Source: Deltaproteobacteria bacterium (GTDB taxonomy: Bacteria; Myxococcota_A; UBA9160; UBA6930). From it: a stretch of DNA of 64,000 nucleotides. Position 1 is the first letter of the stretch; the number at the start of each line of letters is the position of its first letter. Made by a program: the position numbers and the translations under genes. Positions 52,171 to 60,424 of the stretch are shown here, piece after piece. The stretch is from positions 1 to 64,000 of the forward strand of contig JAJDAP010000065.1 of NCBI GenBank assembly GCA_029261795.1, written 5' to 3'. The notes beneath the pieces are model-generated. The model did not search any database and was not told the origin of the DNA. It saw nothing but the letters and a program-made list of their open reading frames with translations.

Positions 52171-54015
52171 GTGGAGCGAAGAGGGAGCTTTGGCTTCGCG
52201 TTCGCGTTTGCCTTTGGGGTCGGTGTACTCGATGCCTGGGGACCCACGAGCGAGTTGCTGGCGACCGACGGGCGCGACGGACTCTGGGCCGAGCTTGCCG
52301 CGTTCACTTCGATCTCGGTCGCGATCACGGCCGTCCACTTCGGCGTGATCGCCAGCCTCGTGGGCCTCGCTTCGCGACTCGGCGTGCGCCTCGGCTTGCC
52401 AGGCTGGCTCCGCAGCCGAGGCGTGCTCGCCCTGGTACTGCTGGCGTTCAGCTGGGCCGCATTCGTGGGCGTCGAGGTCTACGACACCGCCTACGAACCG
52501 AACGCGGAGGAGTGGGCGGCCATCTGGGGCCGGGGCGCCGTACTGCTGATGGTCGGTCTCGCGGCCGCGCTCCATGACCGCGCCAGCGAGCGTTTCCGCC
52601 GTGTCGGCGGAGCGTTGGCGCTCGGCTTCGCATTGGCCGGGCCCCTCTTCCTCGGTGTGCGTGCGCTGCCAGCGGAGGCTCAGTCTCCTGCGAGCCCATC
52701 GAGACCCAACATCGTTCTCTACGTCATCGACACGCTCCGTGCCGACGCGTTGGGCGCCTACGGCTACCCGCGAGAGACCTCTCCGGCCTTCGATCTCCTG
52801 GCGAGCGAGGGCGTCCTCTTCGATCGCGCCTACGTCCAGTACACGGCATCCACGGCCTCCCACGCGACCATCCAGACCGGGTGTTATCCGGCACGCCACG
52901 GCGCGGTCGCCAACGGCATGTCGATTCCGACCTCGGTCACGACACTCGCCACCCGCTTGCGCGAAGAAGGCTATGCAACGGCCGCGTTCCACAATCACGG
53001 TCTGCTCTCGCAGGATCACGGCTTCGACCGGGGCTTCGATGTCTTCGTGGAAACCCATCAGCCGGTTCTCCGTGCCACACCCTTTCACGTCTGGACGCAC
53101 GAGCTGCACCTCGTTCGCGCCTGGCACGTCTTGCTCCAGACCCAGACCGTCGTCCCCTTGGCCCGAAGCTGGCTTGCGACAGCACGCGAGCCGTTCTTCC
53201 TGTGGGTGACGACGATGCAGCCCCATCGGCCCTACCTGCCGCCGCGCTCGCTCCTGGCGGAATTCCAGACGGAGCCCTACGACGGGCCGTTCAACGGACG
53301 AACCCGTGATGGCTTGACGGCCAGCGACGTCAGCGACGCGGATCTCGCGCACATGCGAAACCGCTACGACGCCGAGGTCCGCTGGGCGGACCAGGATGTG
53401 GCTGCACTGGTCGGGCAGCTCGCCGAATCGAAGCTGTCCGATCGGACGCTGTTGGTCGTGACCTCCGATCACGGCGAAGCCTTCGGCGAGCACGGCGTCT
53501 ACTTCGACCATGGAGACCTCCACGAAGAGTCCGTGCATGTTCCGCTGGTCATGCGCGGCCCTGGCATGCCGAACGGCGTCCGCGTACCCGAAGCCGTCGG
53601 GATGACGAACCTGGCCGCAACGTTGTTGGCGCGCGCCAAGGACCAGGCCGGCGCCGAGGCCTGCGACGGACGGGATCTCTCCGATCTCTGGAGCGAAGCG
53701 CCGCAGCCGCGGGCGCCAGTCCTCGCCTGGAAGCATGGCAAGGTGACCGCGATCGACGAGCGTTCCAAACTCATCCTGGCCCGCTACCCGGAAGGGAAGG
53801 CCGTCTTCTACGATCTCGCTAGCGACCCGGCGGAGACGAACCCGATCGATCCGGCAGACGCAGCAGAGGCGCAACGATTGCGCGGCCAGATCGATCGCTA
53901 TTGCGAAGGCTCGCCGCGCGAAATCGCCTACTGCGCGGCTGGCCATCCGATCAAGAAGGACGGGACCGACGCGGAAACCCTGCGTCGACTCAGGGAACTG
54001 GGGTACGTGGAGTAG
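52171..54015 (+). CDS. Membrane sulfatase/phosphatase-superfamily protein
   Basis: A 614-residue protein. Residues ~1-165 contain about five membrane helices; the rest is an alkaline-phosphatase-fold domain with metal sites VLYVIDTLRADALG and VVTSDHGEAFGEHG. At the nucleophile position the usual C-x-P-x-R is replaced by STASHAT, so no formylglycine is likely and a Ser/Thr nucleophile, or a phospho-transferase such as a lipid-sugar modifying enzyme, is possible. A C-Y-P-A-R stretch ten residues later is in a different loop. The GTG start follows GGGGGGAG. It overlaps the converging gene by 26 bases. Confidence 0.82.
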   Translation: MERRGSFGFAFAFAFGVGVLDAWGPTSELLATDGRDGLWAELAAFTSISVAITAVHFGVIASLVGLASRLGVRLGLPGWLRSRGVLALVLLAFSWAAFVGVEVYDTAYEPNAEEWAAIWGRGAVLLMVGLAAALHDRASERFRRVGGALALGFALAGPLFLGVRALPAEAQSPASPSRPNIVLYVIDTLRADALGAYGYPRETSPAFDLLASEGVLFDRAYVQYTASTASHATIQTGCYPARHGAVANGMSIPTSVTTLATRLREEGYATAAFHNHGLLSQDHGFDRGFDVFVETHQPVLRATPFHVWTHELHLVRAWHVLLQTQTVVPLARSWLATAREPFFLWVTTMQPHRPYLPPRSLLAEFQTEPYDGPFNGRTRDGLTASDVSDADLAHMRNRYDAEVRWADQDVAALVGQLAESKLSDRTLLVVTSDHGEAFGEHGVYFDHGDLHEESVHVPLVMRGPGMPNGVRVPEAVGMTNLAATLLARAKDQAGAEACDGRDLSDLWSEAPQPRAPVLAWKHGKVTAIDERSKLILARYPEGKAVFYDLASDPAETNPIDPADAAEAQRLRGQIDRYCEGSPREIAYCAAGHPIKKDGTDAETLRRLRELGYVE

Positions 54016-55534
54016 CCGCGCGAATGCGCACGACCCAGCCAGCCTCCGTGCGCTCGGCAACCTGTAGCTGTTCGGGAAATCGGGCGCCGGCGACACGAAG
54101 TTCCGGCGGCTGCGAGGCGCTGTCGCGAAACGAGATTCCCACGAGCTCGGCAGGGTCCGTCGGCGACTCGATCTCGACGACCGTGTGGCCGTCGATCGCC
54201 AGGGTCTTGAAAGTGAGCCGCGACTGGACCGCGTGGAAGCGCAGCAGCTCTGCAAGCGGTGCCACCCAGAGCTCGCCCGCATCGTGGCGATCGCGAATCC
54301 GGCCGAGTCCGGCGAGCCCCGCAGGCGTGAAGACCGCCTTGGCATCGGATGCCCAATGGGTCCACAGGATGGAGATGCCTGCTTCGGCGACCAGGGCATC
54401 GAGCCGCGCATCGGTGACCCATGCCAGCGTCTCACGGGCGTTCGGTCCTTTTCCGATCCGCGGGAAGGCCAGCAGTTCGCTCCCGTCATCAGCGCGCACG
54501 GTCTGCAGGATCGTGGGTCGGCCCGTCGGACTATCTGTCCACGGCAGTGCGAGAGAATCCGCGACCAGGCGCTCGGGATAGGCCGCGGATTGGATGAACG
54601 AATAGAAACGGATACCAGCATCTCGCTGAAGATCGAGCGAGTACCAGCGGGTTCCAGGATTGTCTCCGGCTGAATACGCCAGGTCGGTCGCGCCCAAGTA
54701 GAAGCTCACGCCTAACATGACCAGGGTGCTTGCACCGACGCGGCCGCGATGACGGGAGTGAACTCCCCAGATCCAGACCGCGGCGCCGATGCCTCCGATG
54801 AGCAAGGCGAATCTCAGCGCTGTCCGCTGCTCGGGCGGGAAAGCACCGGGTTCGGGATTCTTCGCGAAGCGACGCGCAAGGTCGGATGCGCCCATCTCGC
54901 TCAGCAGCCAGAATGGCAGTTTGACGCCATTCTTGATCGAAAGGGACAGCGCATCGATCGTGTCGGGCTCGACACCGCACGGGGTCGTACCGAAGGAATG
55001 GTTCGTTACGACCGAGGTGTGGCGATCCGGCTCTGCGGCAAGCCAGGCGAGCCCCGTCCTCATCGCGTCACGGTCCACCGGCCCGCGCCCGCAGGCGTGC
55101 AGGGCATCGATCCAGCCGCGCCGGAACCAGGCATCGAGAACCGCGGGGAGATCTTGCCCGCTGTCATTCGCGACGGCGCCGCGCTCCGCGTCGAAAGACT
55201 CGAAGGCTCCGATCTCGTCGTCGAACAGGTAGAAGCCATCCGCGATTGGCAGCCGATGCCCGGCAACGCCCTTGGCGAAACGAGGGTCCTGCTCGACCGC
55301 CGAGCCTGCAAAGAGGAGCGACCAAGCTTTCGTCCCCGGCAGGATCTGCTCGCTGCCGTTCACCAGCCGGTGCACGGCCTCGAAGCGCGCAAGTTCGGTG
55401 CGATGGGTATCGGAGCTGATCGTGAGCGCTGCCCGATACGGATGTGGAAACCGCAGGAGTTCCACCTCCGCCGCCGCTGGTTGCGCCAGGGAAACGGCCA
55501 GGAGGCCGGCCGCGATCGTGCTCTTCCCGCTCAC
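53990..55534 (-). CDS. Exported, partly membrane-bound protein of unknown function (deacetylase-like hints)
   Basis: A 514-residue protein. It has a signal peptide (residues 1-22), a first domain with FPHPYRAALTISSDTHRTE (the D-T-H segment recalls polysaccharide-deacetylase metal motifs), two membrane helices in the middle (ALLIGGIGAAVWIWGVHS, LVMLGVSFYLGATDLAYS) and a second domain with ISILWTHWASDAKAVF and HDAGELWVAPLAELLRFH. I do not recognise a named family; carbohydrate-modifying action is inference. It starts at GTG 55534. The sulfatase-like gene converges on it and the glycosyltransferase promoter lies upstream. Confidence 0.68.
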   Translation of the reverse strand: MSGKSTIAAGLLAVSLAQPAAAEVELLRFPHPYRAALTISSDTHRTELARFEAVHRLVNGSEQILPGTKAWSLLFAGSAVEQDPRFAKGVAGHRLPIADGFYLFDDEIGAFESFDAERGAVANDSGQDLPAVLDAWFRRGWIDALHACGRGPVDRDAMRTGLAWLAAEPDRHTSVVTNHSFGTTPCGVEPDTIDALSLSIKNGVKLPFWLLSEMGASDLARRFAKNPEPGAFPPEQRTALRFALLIGGIGAAVWIWGVHSRHRGRVGASTLVMLGVSFYLGATDLAYSAGDNPGTRWYSLDLQRDAGIRFYSFIQSAAYPERLVADSLALPWTDSPTGRPTILQTVRADDGSELLAFPRIGKGPNARETLAWVTDARLDALVAEAGISILWTHWASDAKAVFTPAGLAGLGRIRDRHDAGELWVAPLAELLRFHAVQSRLTFKTLAIDGHTVVEIESPTDPAELVGISFRDSASQPPELRVAGARFPEQLQVAERTEAGWVVRIRAATPRTPVP

Positions 55535-55627
55535 GGGGAGATTCTCGCGGCGAAAGCCCGCCAGCGCGAGTTCCGCTCAGCCGCGGTCCGCGGCCGGCCG
55601 ATCGATCCTGTGCCCGGCCGACGTGGG

Positions 55628-55690
55628 GCCGCGAATCCGTGCGGCGCTGCGCCGCAAATCCGTGCGGCCCGGCGCCGCAAATCCGACCGC
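55628..55690 (+). promoter_or_regulatory. Three operator-like repeats, 23 bp apart
   Basis: Units start at 55628, 55651 and 55674, an exact 23-bp period. The second is a perfect inverted repeat, GCCGCA-AATCCG-TGCGGC; the first differs by one base; the third keeps only the left half (GCCGCAAATCCG). The third unit covers the expected -35 position of TAGACT at 55699. This is the layout of cooperative binding sites for a dimeric regulator. Confidence 0.6.
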
Positions 55691-55698
55691 GAGCAGGG

Positions 55699-55704
55699 TA
55701 GACT
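55699..55704 (+). promoter_or_regulatory. -10 element TAGACT of the glycosyltransferase gene
   Basis: TAGACT (55699-55704) matches the -10 consensus seen elsewhere in this window and lies about 35 bases upstream of the start codon. No good -35 hexamer is visible at the right distance, where the operator-like third repeat sits, suggesting activator-dependent or repressed expression. Confidence 0.5.
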
Positions 55705-55740
55705 TCGCCGGCCGACCCGATCCAGAGGAGTGCCCGTTCC

Positions 55741-56511
55741 GTGTTTCACGGCAACAAGATCGTGGTCGTCATGCCCGCCTACAACGCGGCCAAGACGATC
55801 GAGCAGACCTACCGCGAGATCCCGCTCGATCTCGTCGACGAGGTCGTGGTGACCGACGATGCCAGTTCGGACGAGACGGTCGAGGTCGCCGAGCGGCTGG
55901 GGCTTCGCACACTGGTCCACCAGACCAACCGCGGCTACGGCGGCAACCAGAAGACCTGTTACGCGGAGGCGTTGCGGCTCGGAGCGGACGTCGCCGTGAT
56001 GCTCCACCCGGACTATCAATACACGCCGTCCCTGCTCGCGCCCATGATCGGAATGATCACGGATGGTCCCTTCGATGCGGTGCTCGGCTCACGCATCCTG
56101 GGTGGAAGCGCCATCGACGGCGGTATGCCCGTCTACAAGTACGTGGCCAACCGGCTCCTGACCGCGTTCCAGAATCTATTGGGCGGGGGCAAGCTCTCCG
56201 AGTACCACACCGGCTATCGGGCGTTCTCCCGCGAAGTTCTAGAAGCCCTGCCGCTTCTCGAGAACTCCGATGATTTCGTCTTCGACAACCAGATGCTCGC
56301 CCAGATCATCCACGCAGGTTTCAAGATCGGCGAGGTCAGCTGCCCGGCTGCCTATTTCGAGGACATGTCGTCGATCAACTTCAGCCGCTCGGTGAAGTAT
56401 GGAATCGGCGTCCTCTGTACCTCGATGCAGCACCTCCTGCAGCGGAAGGGGTTGGCGAGCTACCCGATCTTCTCCGCGAACGGACGGCGGCTCGAGATCG
56501 CCGGCGAGTAG
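55741..56511 (+). CDS. Family 2 glycosyltransferase (dolichyl-phosphate mannose synthase-like)
   Basis: A 256-residue inverting glycosyltransferase. KIVVVMPAYNAAKTIEQTYR opens the nucleotide-sugar-binding fold, VVTDDASSDETVEVAERL holds the first acidic motif (Asp39, Asp40) and VMLHPDYQYTP the second (Asp90). LGGGKLSEYHTGYRAFS and DDFVFDNQML fit the DPM1/DpmI-like group, which transfers sugars to polyprenyl or lipid carriers; there is no membrane helix. It starts at GTG 55741 after AGAGGAG. Upstream repeats suggest tight regulation. The 3' end is overlapped by the monooxygenase remnant on the other strand. Confidence 0.87.
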   Translation: MFHGNKIVVVMPAYNAAKTIEQTYREIPLDLVDEVVVTDDASSDETVEVAERLGLRTLVHQTNRGYGGNQKTCYAEALRLGADVAVMLHPDYQYTPSLLAPMIGMITDGPFDAVLGSRILGGSAIDGGMPVYKYVANRLLTAFQNLLGGGKLSEYHTGYRAFSREVLEALPLLENSDDFVFDNQMLAQIIHAGFKIGEVSCPAAYFEDMSSINFSRSVKYGIGVLCTSMQHLLQRKGLASYPIFSANGRRLEIAGE

Positions 56512-56958
56512 TCGATTTCGTGGGGGGCGGTTGACGGCGGCCTTGATGACCGGTCTCCTTCGCGAGCGGCCGGCGCCGTTTCGAAAGCGTCGGCCTCGGG
56601 CTCTGCGGTGCGCGCCTGGAACTCACTCATCGAGTACGGCCACTGGGTCACGATCCTGCCGCTGGGGCTTCGGTAGTAGCCGTTGCAGCCCGCGTTCCAG
56701 GCGCTGACGCCCTCGATCGCGCGTTGGATCTCTTCGTTGTAACGAGCCATCGGTTCCGGTCTGACATCGATCCAGGTCGCAGGCACAGCCCGGATAGCGG
56801 TTGTGGTACCAGGTGCCGCCGAGGGCGTCGGCCTGCTCGAGCAGCACGAAATCCTCGAAGCCGGCCTGCTTCAGGCGGATCCCCATGCACAGACCCGAGG
56901 CGCCGGCCCCGATGATGGCAATCCGGAGGTCTCGCCCCTCGTGTGCCGACTGGCTCAT
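56460..56958 (-). pseudogene. Remnant of a flavin-containing monooxygenase with a large internal deletion
   Basis: The 5' part (ATG 56958) reads [20 protein letters not shown] and [17 protein letters not shown], the FAD-binding N-terminus of a Baeyer-Villiger-type monooxygenase. It then breaks into a different frame, which continues with [17 protein letters not shown] and [19 protein letters not shown], typical of the C-terminal end of the same family. About 400 residues in between are missing and the two pieces are out of frame, so the gene is dead. The junction lies near 56780. Confidence 0.8.
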
Positions 56959-57016
56959 CTTCCAATCCCTTCCGATCTCGAACCGCAGCGCACGTTTGCA
57001 GACGCACAACAGTAGC

Positions 57017-57030
57017 CTGACACTCGTCAG
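57017..57030. promoter_or_regulatory. 14-bp palindrome, candidate TetR-type operator
   Basis: CTGAC-ACTC-GTCAG is a perfect inverted repeat at 57017-57030. A directly repeated TAGCCTG (57013-57019 and 57037-57043, 24 bp apart) overlaps and follows it. It lies 41 bases before the hydroxylase ATG and 60 bases upstream of the remnant's start, so it could control either divergent direction. The regulator is not known. Confidence 0.45.
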
Positions 57031-57070
57031 TCAAGCTAGCCTGGCACCGCCCACCGACGGCGAGGAACCC

Positions 57071-57793
57071 ATGACGTACGACTGGCAAGCCGCGTTGGCA
57101 TTCGTTGCCACCCTGATCGGGCTTACCGTGGTCGGGCGCTTCCTGGTCTTCCGGATTCCCGCGCTCCAGCAGATGCGGGAACTCAACCAGGCAGCCGACA
57201 AGGGCAAGCTCGCCCGCAAGCGCTTTCGCGAAGCGGTCAAAGCGAGCAACAACACGGGACTGATCACGAACCTGGTCTTCTACGTCACGATCCTGCCGCT
57301 ATGCGTGAGCTTCGCCCCGCGTCCGCTCTGGCAACACCTGGTCGAGATCCTGGCGGTCTTGCTGATCTTCGATTTCTTCTACTACCTGACCCATCGCTTC
57401 CTGTTCCACGGGCCGATCTTGCGCAAGGTGCACTCGCTGCACCATCAGGCGCACACACCGACCTACATCGATGCCTTGTACGTGCACCCGCTCGAGACCT
57501 TCATCGGCCTGTTCCTGTTTCTCGGATCGATCCCATTGGCAGCGGCGGCCGCGGGCGGCCCCCTGAACGCGTTCTCGATGGCGATCGCCACCCTGGTGTT
57601 CACCCAGCTGAACACGATCAACCACACCTTCGTGAATCTTCCGCGCTTCCCCTACAAGACGCTGGATCGCATCACCTCGATCCACGCGGCGCACCACGTC
57701 GACATGAACCGCGGAAACTTCGCGACGCTCACGATGGGGTACGACTGGCTGTTCGGGACCCTCGAAGAACGGGTCGATCGCTCGACACCCTGA
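57071..57793 (+). CDS. Sterol desaturase / fatty acid hydroxylase family protein
   Basis: A 240-residue membrane di-iron hydroxylase. The three histidine clusters are present: HRFLFH (~116), HSLHH (~127) and HAAHH (~210), set among four hydrophobic helices (YDWQAALAFVATLIGLTVVG, NLVFYVTILPLC, ILAVLLIFDFFYYL, GLFLFLGSIPLAAAA). It hydroxylates or desaturates a lipid or steroid-like chain with oxygen. ATG 57071 follows GAGGAA. The SDR gene follows after 23 bases on the same strand, so oxidation of the formed alcohol is a reasonable idea. Confidence 0.86.
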   Translation: MTYDWQAALAFVATLIGLTVVGRFLVFRIPALQQMRELNQAADKGKLARKRFREAVKASNNTGLITNLVFYVTILPLCVSFAPRPLWQHLVEILAVLLIFDFFYYLTHRFLFHGPILRKVHSLHHQAHTPTYIDALYVHPLETFIGLFLFLGSIPLAAAAAGGPLNAFSMAIATLVFTQLNTINHTFVNLPRFPYKTLDRITSIHAAHHVDMNRGNFATLTMGYDWLFGTLEERVDRSTP

Positions 57794-57816
57794 CCCGGCG
57801 GCCCCAAGGAGGCAAC

Positions 57817-58602
57817 ATGGTTCGACTCGATGGAAAAGTGGCCCTGATCAGCGGCGGCGCTCGCGGCATGGGCGCCGCCGAGGCGACGTTATTCGCTAGC
57901 GAGGGCGCCCGGGTCGTGGTGTGTGACGTGATCGACGACGAGGGGAAGGCTGTCGCGGAGAAGATCGGAGCGAGCGCGCTCTACCAGCATCTCGATGTCA
58001 CCCACGAGGACGACTGGGCGGATGCTGTCGCTGCCACGACCGCCGCGTTCGGAAAGCTCGACGTGCTGGTCAACAACGCCGGCATCGCGGAATCCGCCCC
58101 GCTCGTCGAGATGAGCCTCGAGAGCTATCGCCGCGTCACCGAGGTGAACCAGACCGGTGTATTCCTCGGCATGCGCGCCGTGATCGAAGCCATGACCGAG
58201 GCCGGCGGCGGATCGATCGTGAATATCTCCTCCATCGACGGAATGGTCGGGATGCACAACCTCACATCCTACGTCGCCAGCAAATGGGCCGTCCGCGGCA
58301 TGACCAGGGTTGCAGCCATGGAGCTCGGGCCGCGCGGAATCCGCGTCAACTCCGTGCACCCGGGCTTCATCCCGACCACATTGGGCATTCCCGATGGTGT
58401 GCCGGAAGCCCAGATCCATGGCCTGCTCGATGCCCATGCCGAGAAGCTCGCGCCACTCGGCCGCACCGGTACGGCCGACGACATCGCGAGACTCGTACTC
58501 TTTCTCGCCTCCGACGAAAGCGGCTACTCGACGGGATCCGAATTCGTCGCCGATGGCGGGCTGACGGCCGGCTACCCGCCGCCGGGCAGCGAGCATCTCT
58601 AG
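57817..58602 (+). CDS. Short-chain dehydrogenase (hydroxysteroid dehydrogenase-like)
   Basis: A 261-residue classical SDR. SGGARGMG (residues 12-19) is the cofactor motif, NNAG stands at 86-89, and Ser139, Tyr152 and Lys156 are the catalytic residues (NISSIDG, YVASK). It looks most like bacterial 3-alpha/20-beta-hydroxysteroid dehydrogenases. AAGGAGG precedes the ATG. Its pairing with the hydroxylase gene suggests a two-step lipid oxidation. The TAG stop is followed in frame by 26 more codons with no sign of read-through. Confidence 0.9.
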   Translation: MVRLDGKVALISGGARGMGAAEATLFASEGARVVVCDVIDDEGKAVAEKIGASALYQHLDVTHEDDWADAVAATTAAFGKLDVLVNNAGIAESAPLVEMSLESYRRVTEVNQTGVFLGMRAVIEAMTEAGGGSIVNISSIDGMVGMHNLTSYVASKWAVRGMTRVAAMELGPRGIRVNSVHPGFIPTTLGIPDGVPEAQIHGLLDAHAEKLAPLGRTGTADDIARLVLFLASDESGYSTGSEFVADGGLTAGYPPPGSEHL

Positions 58603-58683
58603 GCCGAACTCTTGCGCTCGAACCTGATCGACGGGATCAAGCACATCCCGCTGAAGTTTACCGCCAGCGCGGCACAGGCCTGA

Positions 58684-59196
58684 CTAGCGCGGCGCCAACT
58701 CGAAGAGCCAGAGGTAGCCGGAAGTCACCGCGTCGACTCCGATGGTGCTGCCCCCTGCGTACTTGCGGCTCAGCTCGGCGGTGAGTGGCGCCAACAACGG
58801 ACCCTCTTCGATCCGAACCAGCTGCCGATCGTAGAGCTTTCCGTCGATCCGAAGAATGATTCGGCCATCGTCGAGTGCTTCGATGGGCCACTGCTTCCAG
58901 ATCTTGCCCCAGGTCGTGGTCATGTAGCCGCTCGGGATGTAGATCTTGCCTTCGTGCTCGATGATCCAGGTGATCCGCGAACGCGCCGGCTCCAGGAGCT
59001 GGAACTCCACCTCTCGAATGTCGTGCGCGAACGACCAATCGGGCTCGGGGCCCGTGACCCGTTCTCCACTACTGAAGGGGCCGCCGGCAATCATCGGCAA
59101 GGGGCCATCCGCAAAGCGTGCACCTATGACTACGGCTCCGATGAGCAATACCAATGCGCACAGAATGCCAAGTACGACACGCAGGAAGGTTCTCAT
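58684..59196 (-). CDS. Membrane-anchored unknown protein, 170 aa
   Basis: An unrecognised protein. The first ~27 residues form an N-terminal anchor (VVLGILCALVLLIGAVVIGA) and the remainder is a small beta-rich domain with ITWIIEHEGKIYIPSGYMTT, GRIILRIDGKLYDRQLV and a final GYLWLFELAPR. These hydrophobic, glycine-bearing strands resemble small nitroreductase-like or PPOX-like domains, but I would not assign one. It lies alone between the SDR and the selenoprotein gene, in the opposite direction to both. Confidence 0.65.
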   Translation of the reverse strand: MRTFLRVVLGILCALVLLIGAVVIGARFADGPLPMIAGGPFSSGERVTGPEPDWSFAHDIREVEFQLLEPARSRITWIIEHEGKIYIPSGYMTTTWGKIWKQWPIEALDDGRIILRIDGKLYDRQLVRIEEGPLLAPLTAELSRKYAGGSTIGVDAVTSGYLWLFELAPR

Positions 59197-59312
59197 GATG
59201 ATCCGTCTCTCCTTCGAAGATCTCGATGCGCGAGCCTAGCGGACGCTCTGCAACACAGTGGGCATCGACCTGATCGCGAATCGAATCTACGGGCCCCTGG
59301 GGCAGGCCGGGC

Positions 59313-59329
59313 TAGGCTCCGGCCAGGAG
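59313..59329 (+). promoter_or_regulatory. -10 element and ribosome-binding site of the selenoprotein gene
   Basis: TAGGCT (59313-59318) is a -10-like hexamer of the TAGRCT type seen before. AGGAG (59325-59329) lies five bases before ATG 59335 and fixes the start codon. Confidence 0.5.
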
Positions 59330-59334
59330 ACCCC

Positions 59335-60408
59335 ATGAGCGAGACATTCACATTGATCGACGCGGGTCAGGCGCTCGAAACGGACGCCACCGTCGACGCT
59401 GAGCGCGTGGTTCTATCCGGTGGTCCTGCAGTCCTGGGCTGGGAATGGAAGGACGAGGGCCTCTGCCAGGGCGACGTCTGTATTCCAGTCCGCGACCCCG
59501 ATGCCCTGCGCGCTTCGGGCGGCGCCGATCTCGGTGAACTCGCGCGATTGTTGGGGCGACCGCTGGCGGTCGATCTCGCCGAGCGCAGCGCCGCGCTTGC
59601 GGAGGCTCCCGGTGATCGCAGCGCCCAGCTCGCCAGCCTGGAAGCGCCGGACTTCACGCTTCCCGACCTCGAGGGAAAGCTCCACTCCCTTTCGGAACAC
59701 CGAGGCAAGAAGGTGCTGCTGGTCGCCTACGCCTCCTGGTGAGGTTGCCGCGAGGACCTGCCGGTCTGGCAGGCGCTCTACGAGGAACTGGGCAGCGAGG
59801 GTTTCGTTCCGATCGCCGTAGCGCTCGATCGCTGCGCCGATGACCCGCGACCCTTCATCGAGGCCGCCGGGGCACAGCACCCGAGCCTGATCGATTCCGA
59901 TCATCGACTGGCCGAGCTCTATCACATCACCAATGTGCCCACGATCTTCTGGATCGACGAGCGGGGGCGCATCTGTCGACCGCACGATTCGCAGTTCGGA
60001 ACCGACACCTTCGCGGCAGTTACGCACAAGCGTTCGGAGCCCTACCTCGAAATGATCCGGCAATGGGCGCGGACAGGCGAGGGGGCCCTCGATGCCGAAG
60101 AGGCGAGAAGACTACAACCCGCGATCTCGGCCGAGAGCCAACTCGCCCGCGCCGAGCGGGCGCTCGCCTGGCACCTGCATCAACGCGGGGCGGAAGCTGC
60201 CGCGAAGAGGCATTTCGAACGCGCCGGTGAACTAGCACCCCAGGATTGGACCATCCGCCGTGGTTCCATGCCGATCGTGGGGGCCAACCCATTCGGTCCT
60301 GAGTTCTTCGAGTTGGCAGCGGCTGGGAAACCCGAGTACGCGCTCGAAGCACTGACGCCGACCCATGATCCCGAACTCGCGGCTGAGGCCGAGGAATCCG
60401 CTTCCTAG
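59335..60408 (+). CDS. Thioredoxin-fold selenoprotein (redoxin/ResA-like, U-G-C motif)
   Basis: The 357-residue product is interrupted by an in-frame UGA at 59740-59742, read here as selenocysteine (Sec136). The context VAYASW-U-GCREDLPVW is the redox site of an AhpC/TlpA-type thioredoxin domain, where relatives have W-C-x-C; Cys138 would be the resolving residue. Downstream sequence keeps the same frame, codon style and fold, including the cis-proline strand NVPTIFWIDERGR. An N-terminal domain (with Cys44 and Cys49) and a helical C-terminus with APQDWTIRRGSMP flank the redoxin core (~105-240). A SECIS hairpin follows the UGA. A thiol peroxidase or disulfide-reducing role is inference. Confidence 0.85.
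59743..59773 (+). promoter_or_regulatory. Bacterial SECIS element
   Basis: Directly after the UGA, CCTGCC (59757-59762), loop GGTCT (59763-59767) and GGCAGG (59768-59773) form a perfect 6-bp stem. The loop begins 20 bases after the UGA, inside the usual 16-37 base range, and the loop sequence GGUCU is the same as in the E. coli fdhF SECIS as I recall it. SelB would bind the loop. Confidence 0.82.
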
Positions 60409-60424
60409 CGAAGCGAGCGCGCGC

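Noticed and set aside
52885-52905. C-Y-P-A-R in the sulfatase-like protein as a formylglycine motif
   Set aside because: It lies in the later 'G-x-YP-x-RHG' loop of the fold, about ten residues after the true nucleophile position.
58603-58683. 26 open codons following the SDR stop, possible read-through
   Set aside because: The SDR already has a complete C-terminus, no recoding signal is seen and the peptide matches nothing I recognise.
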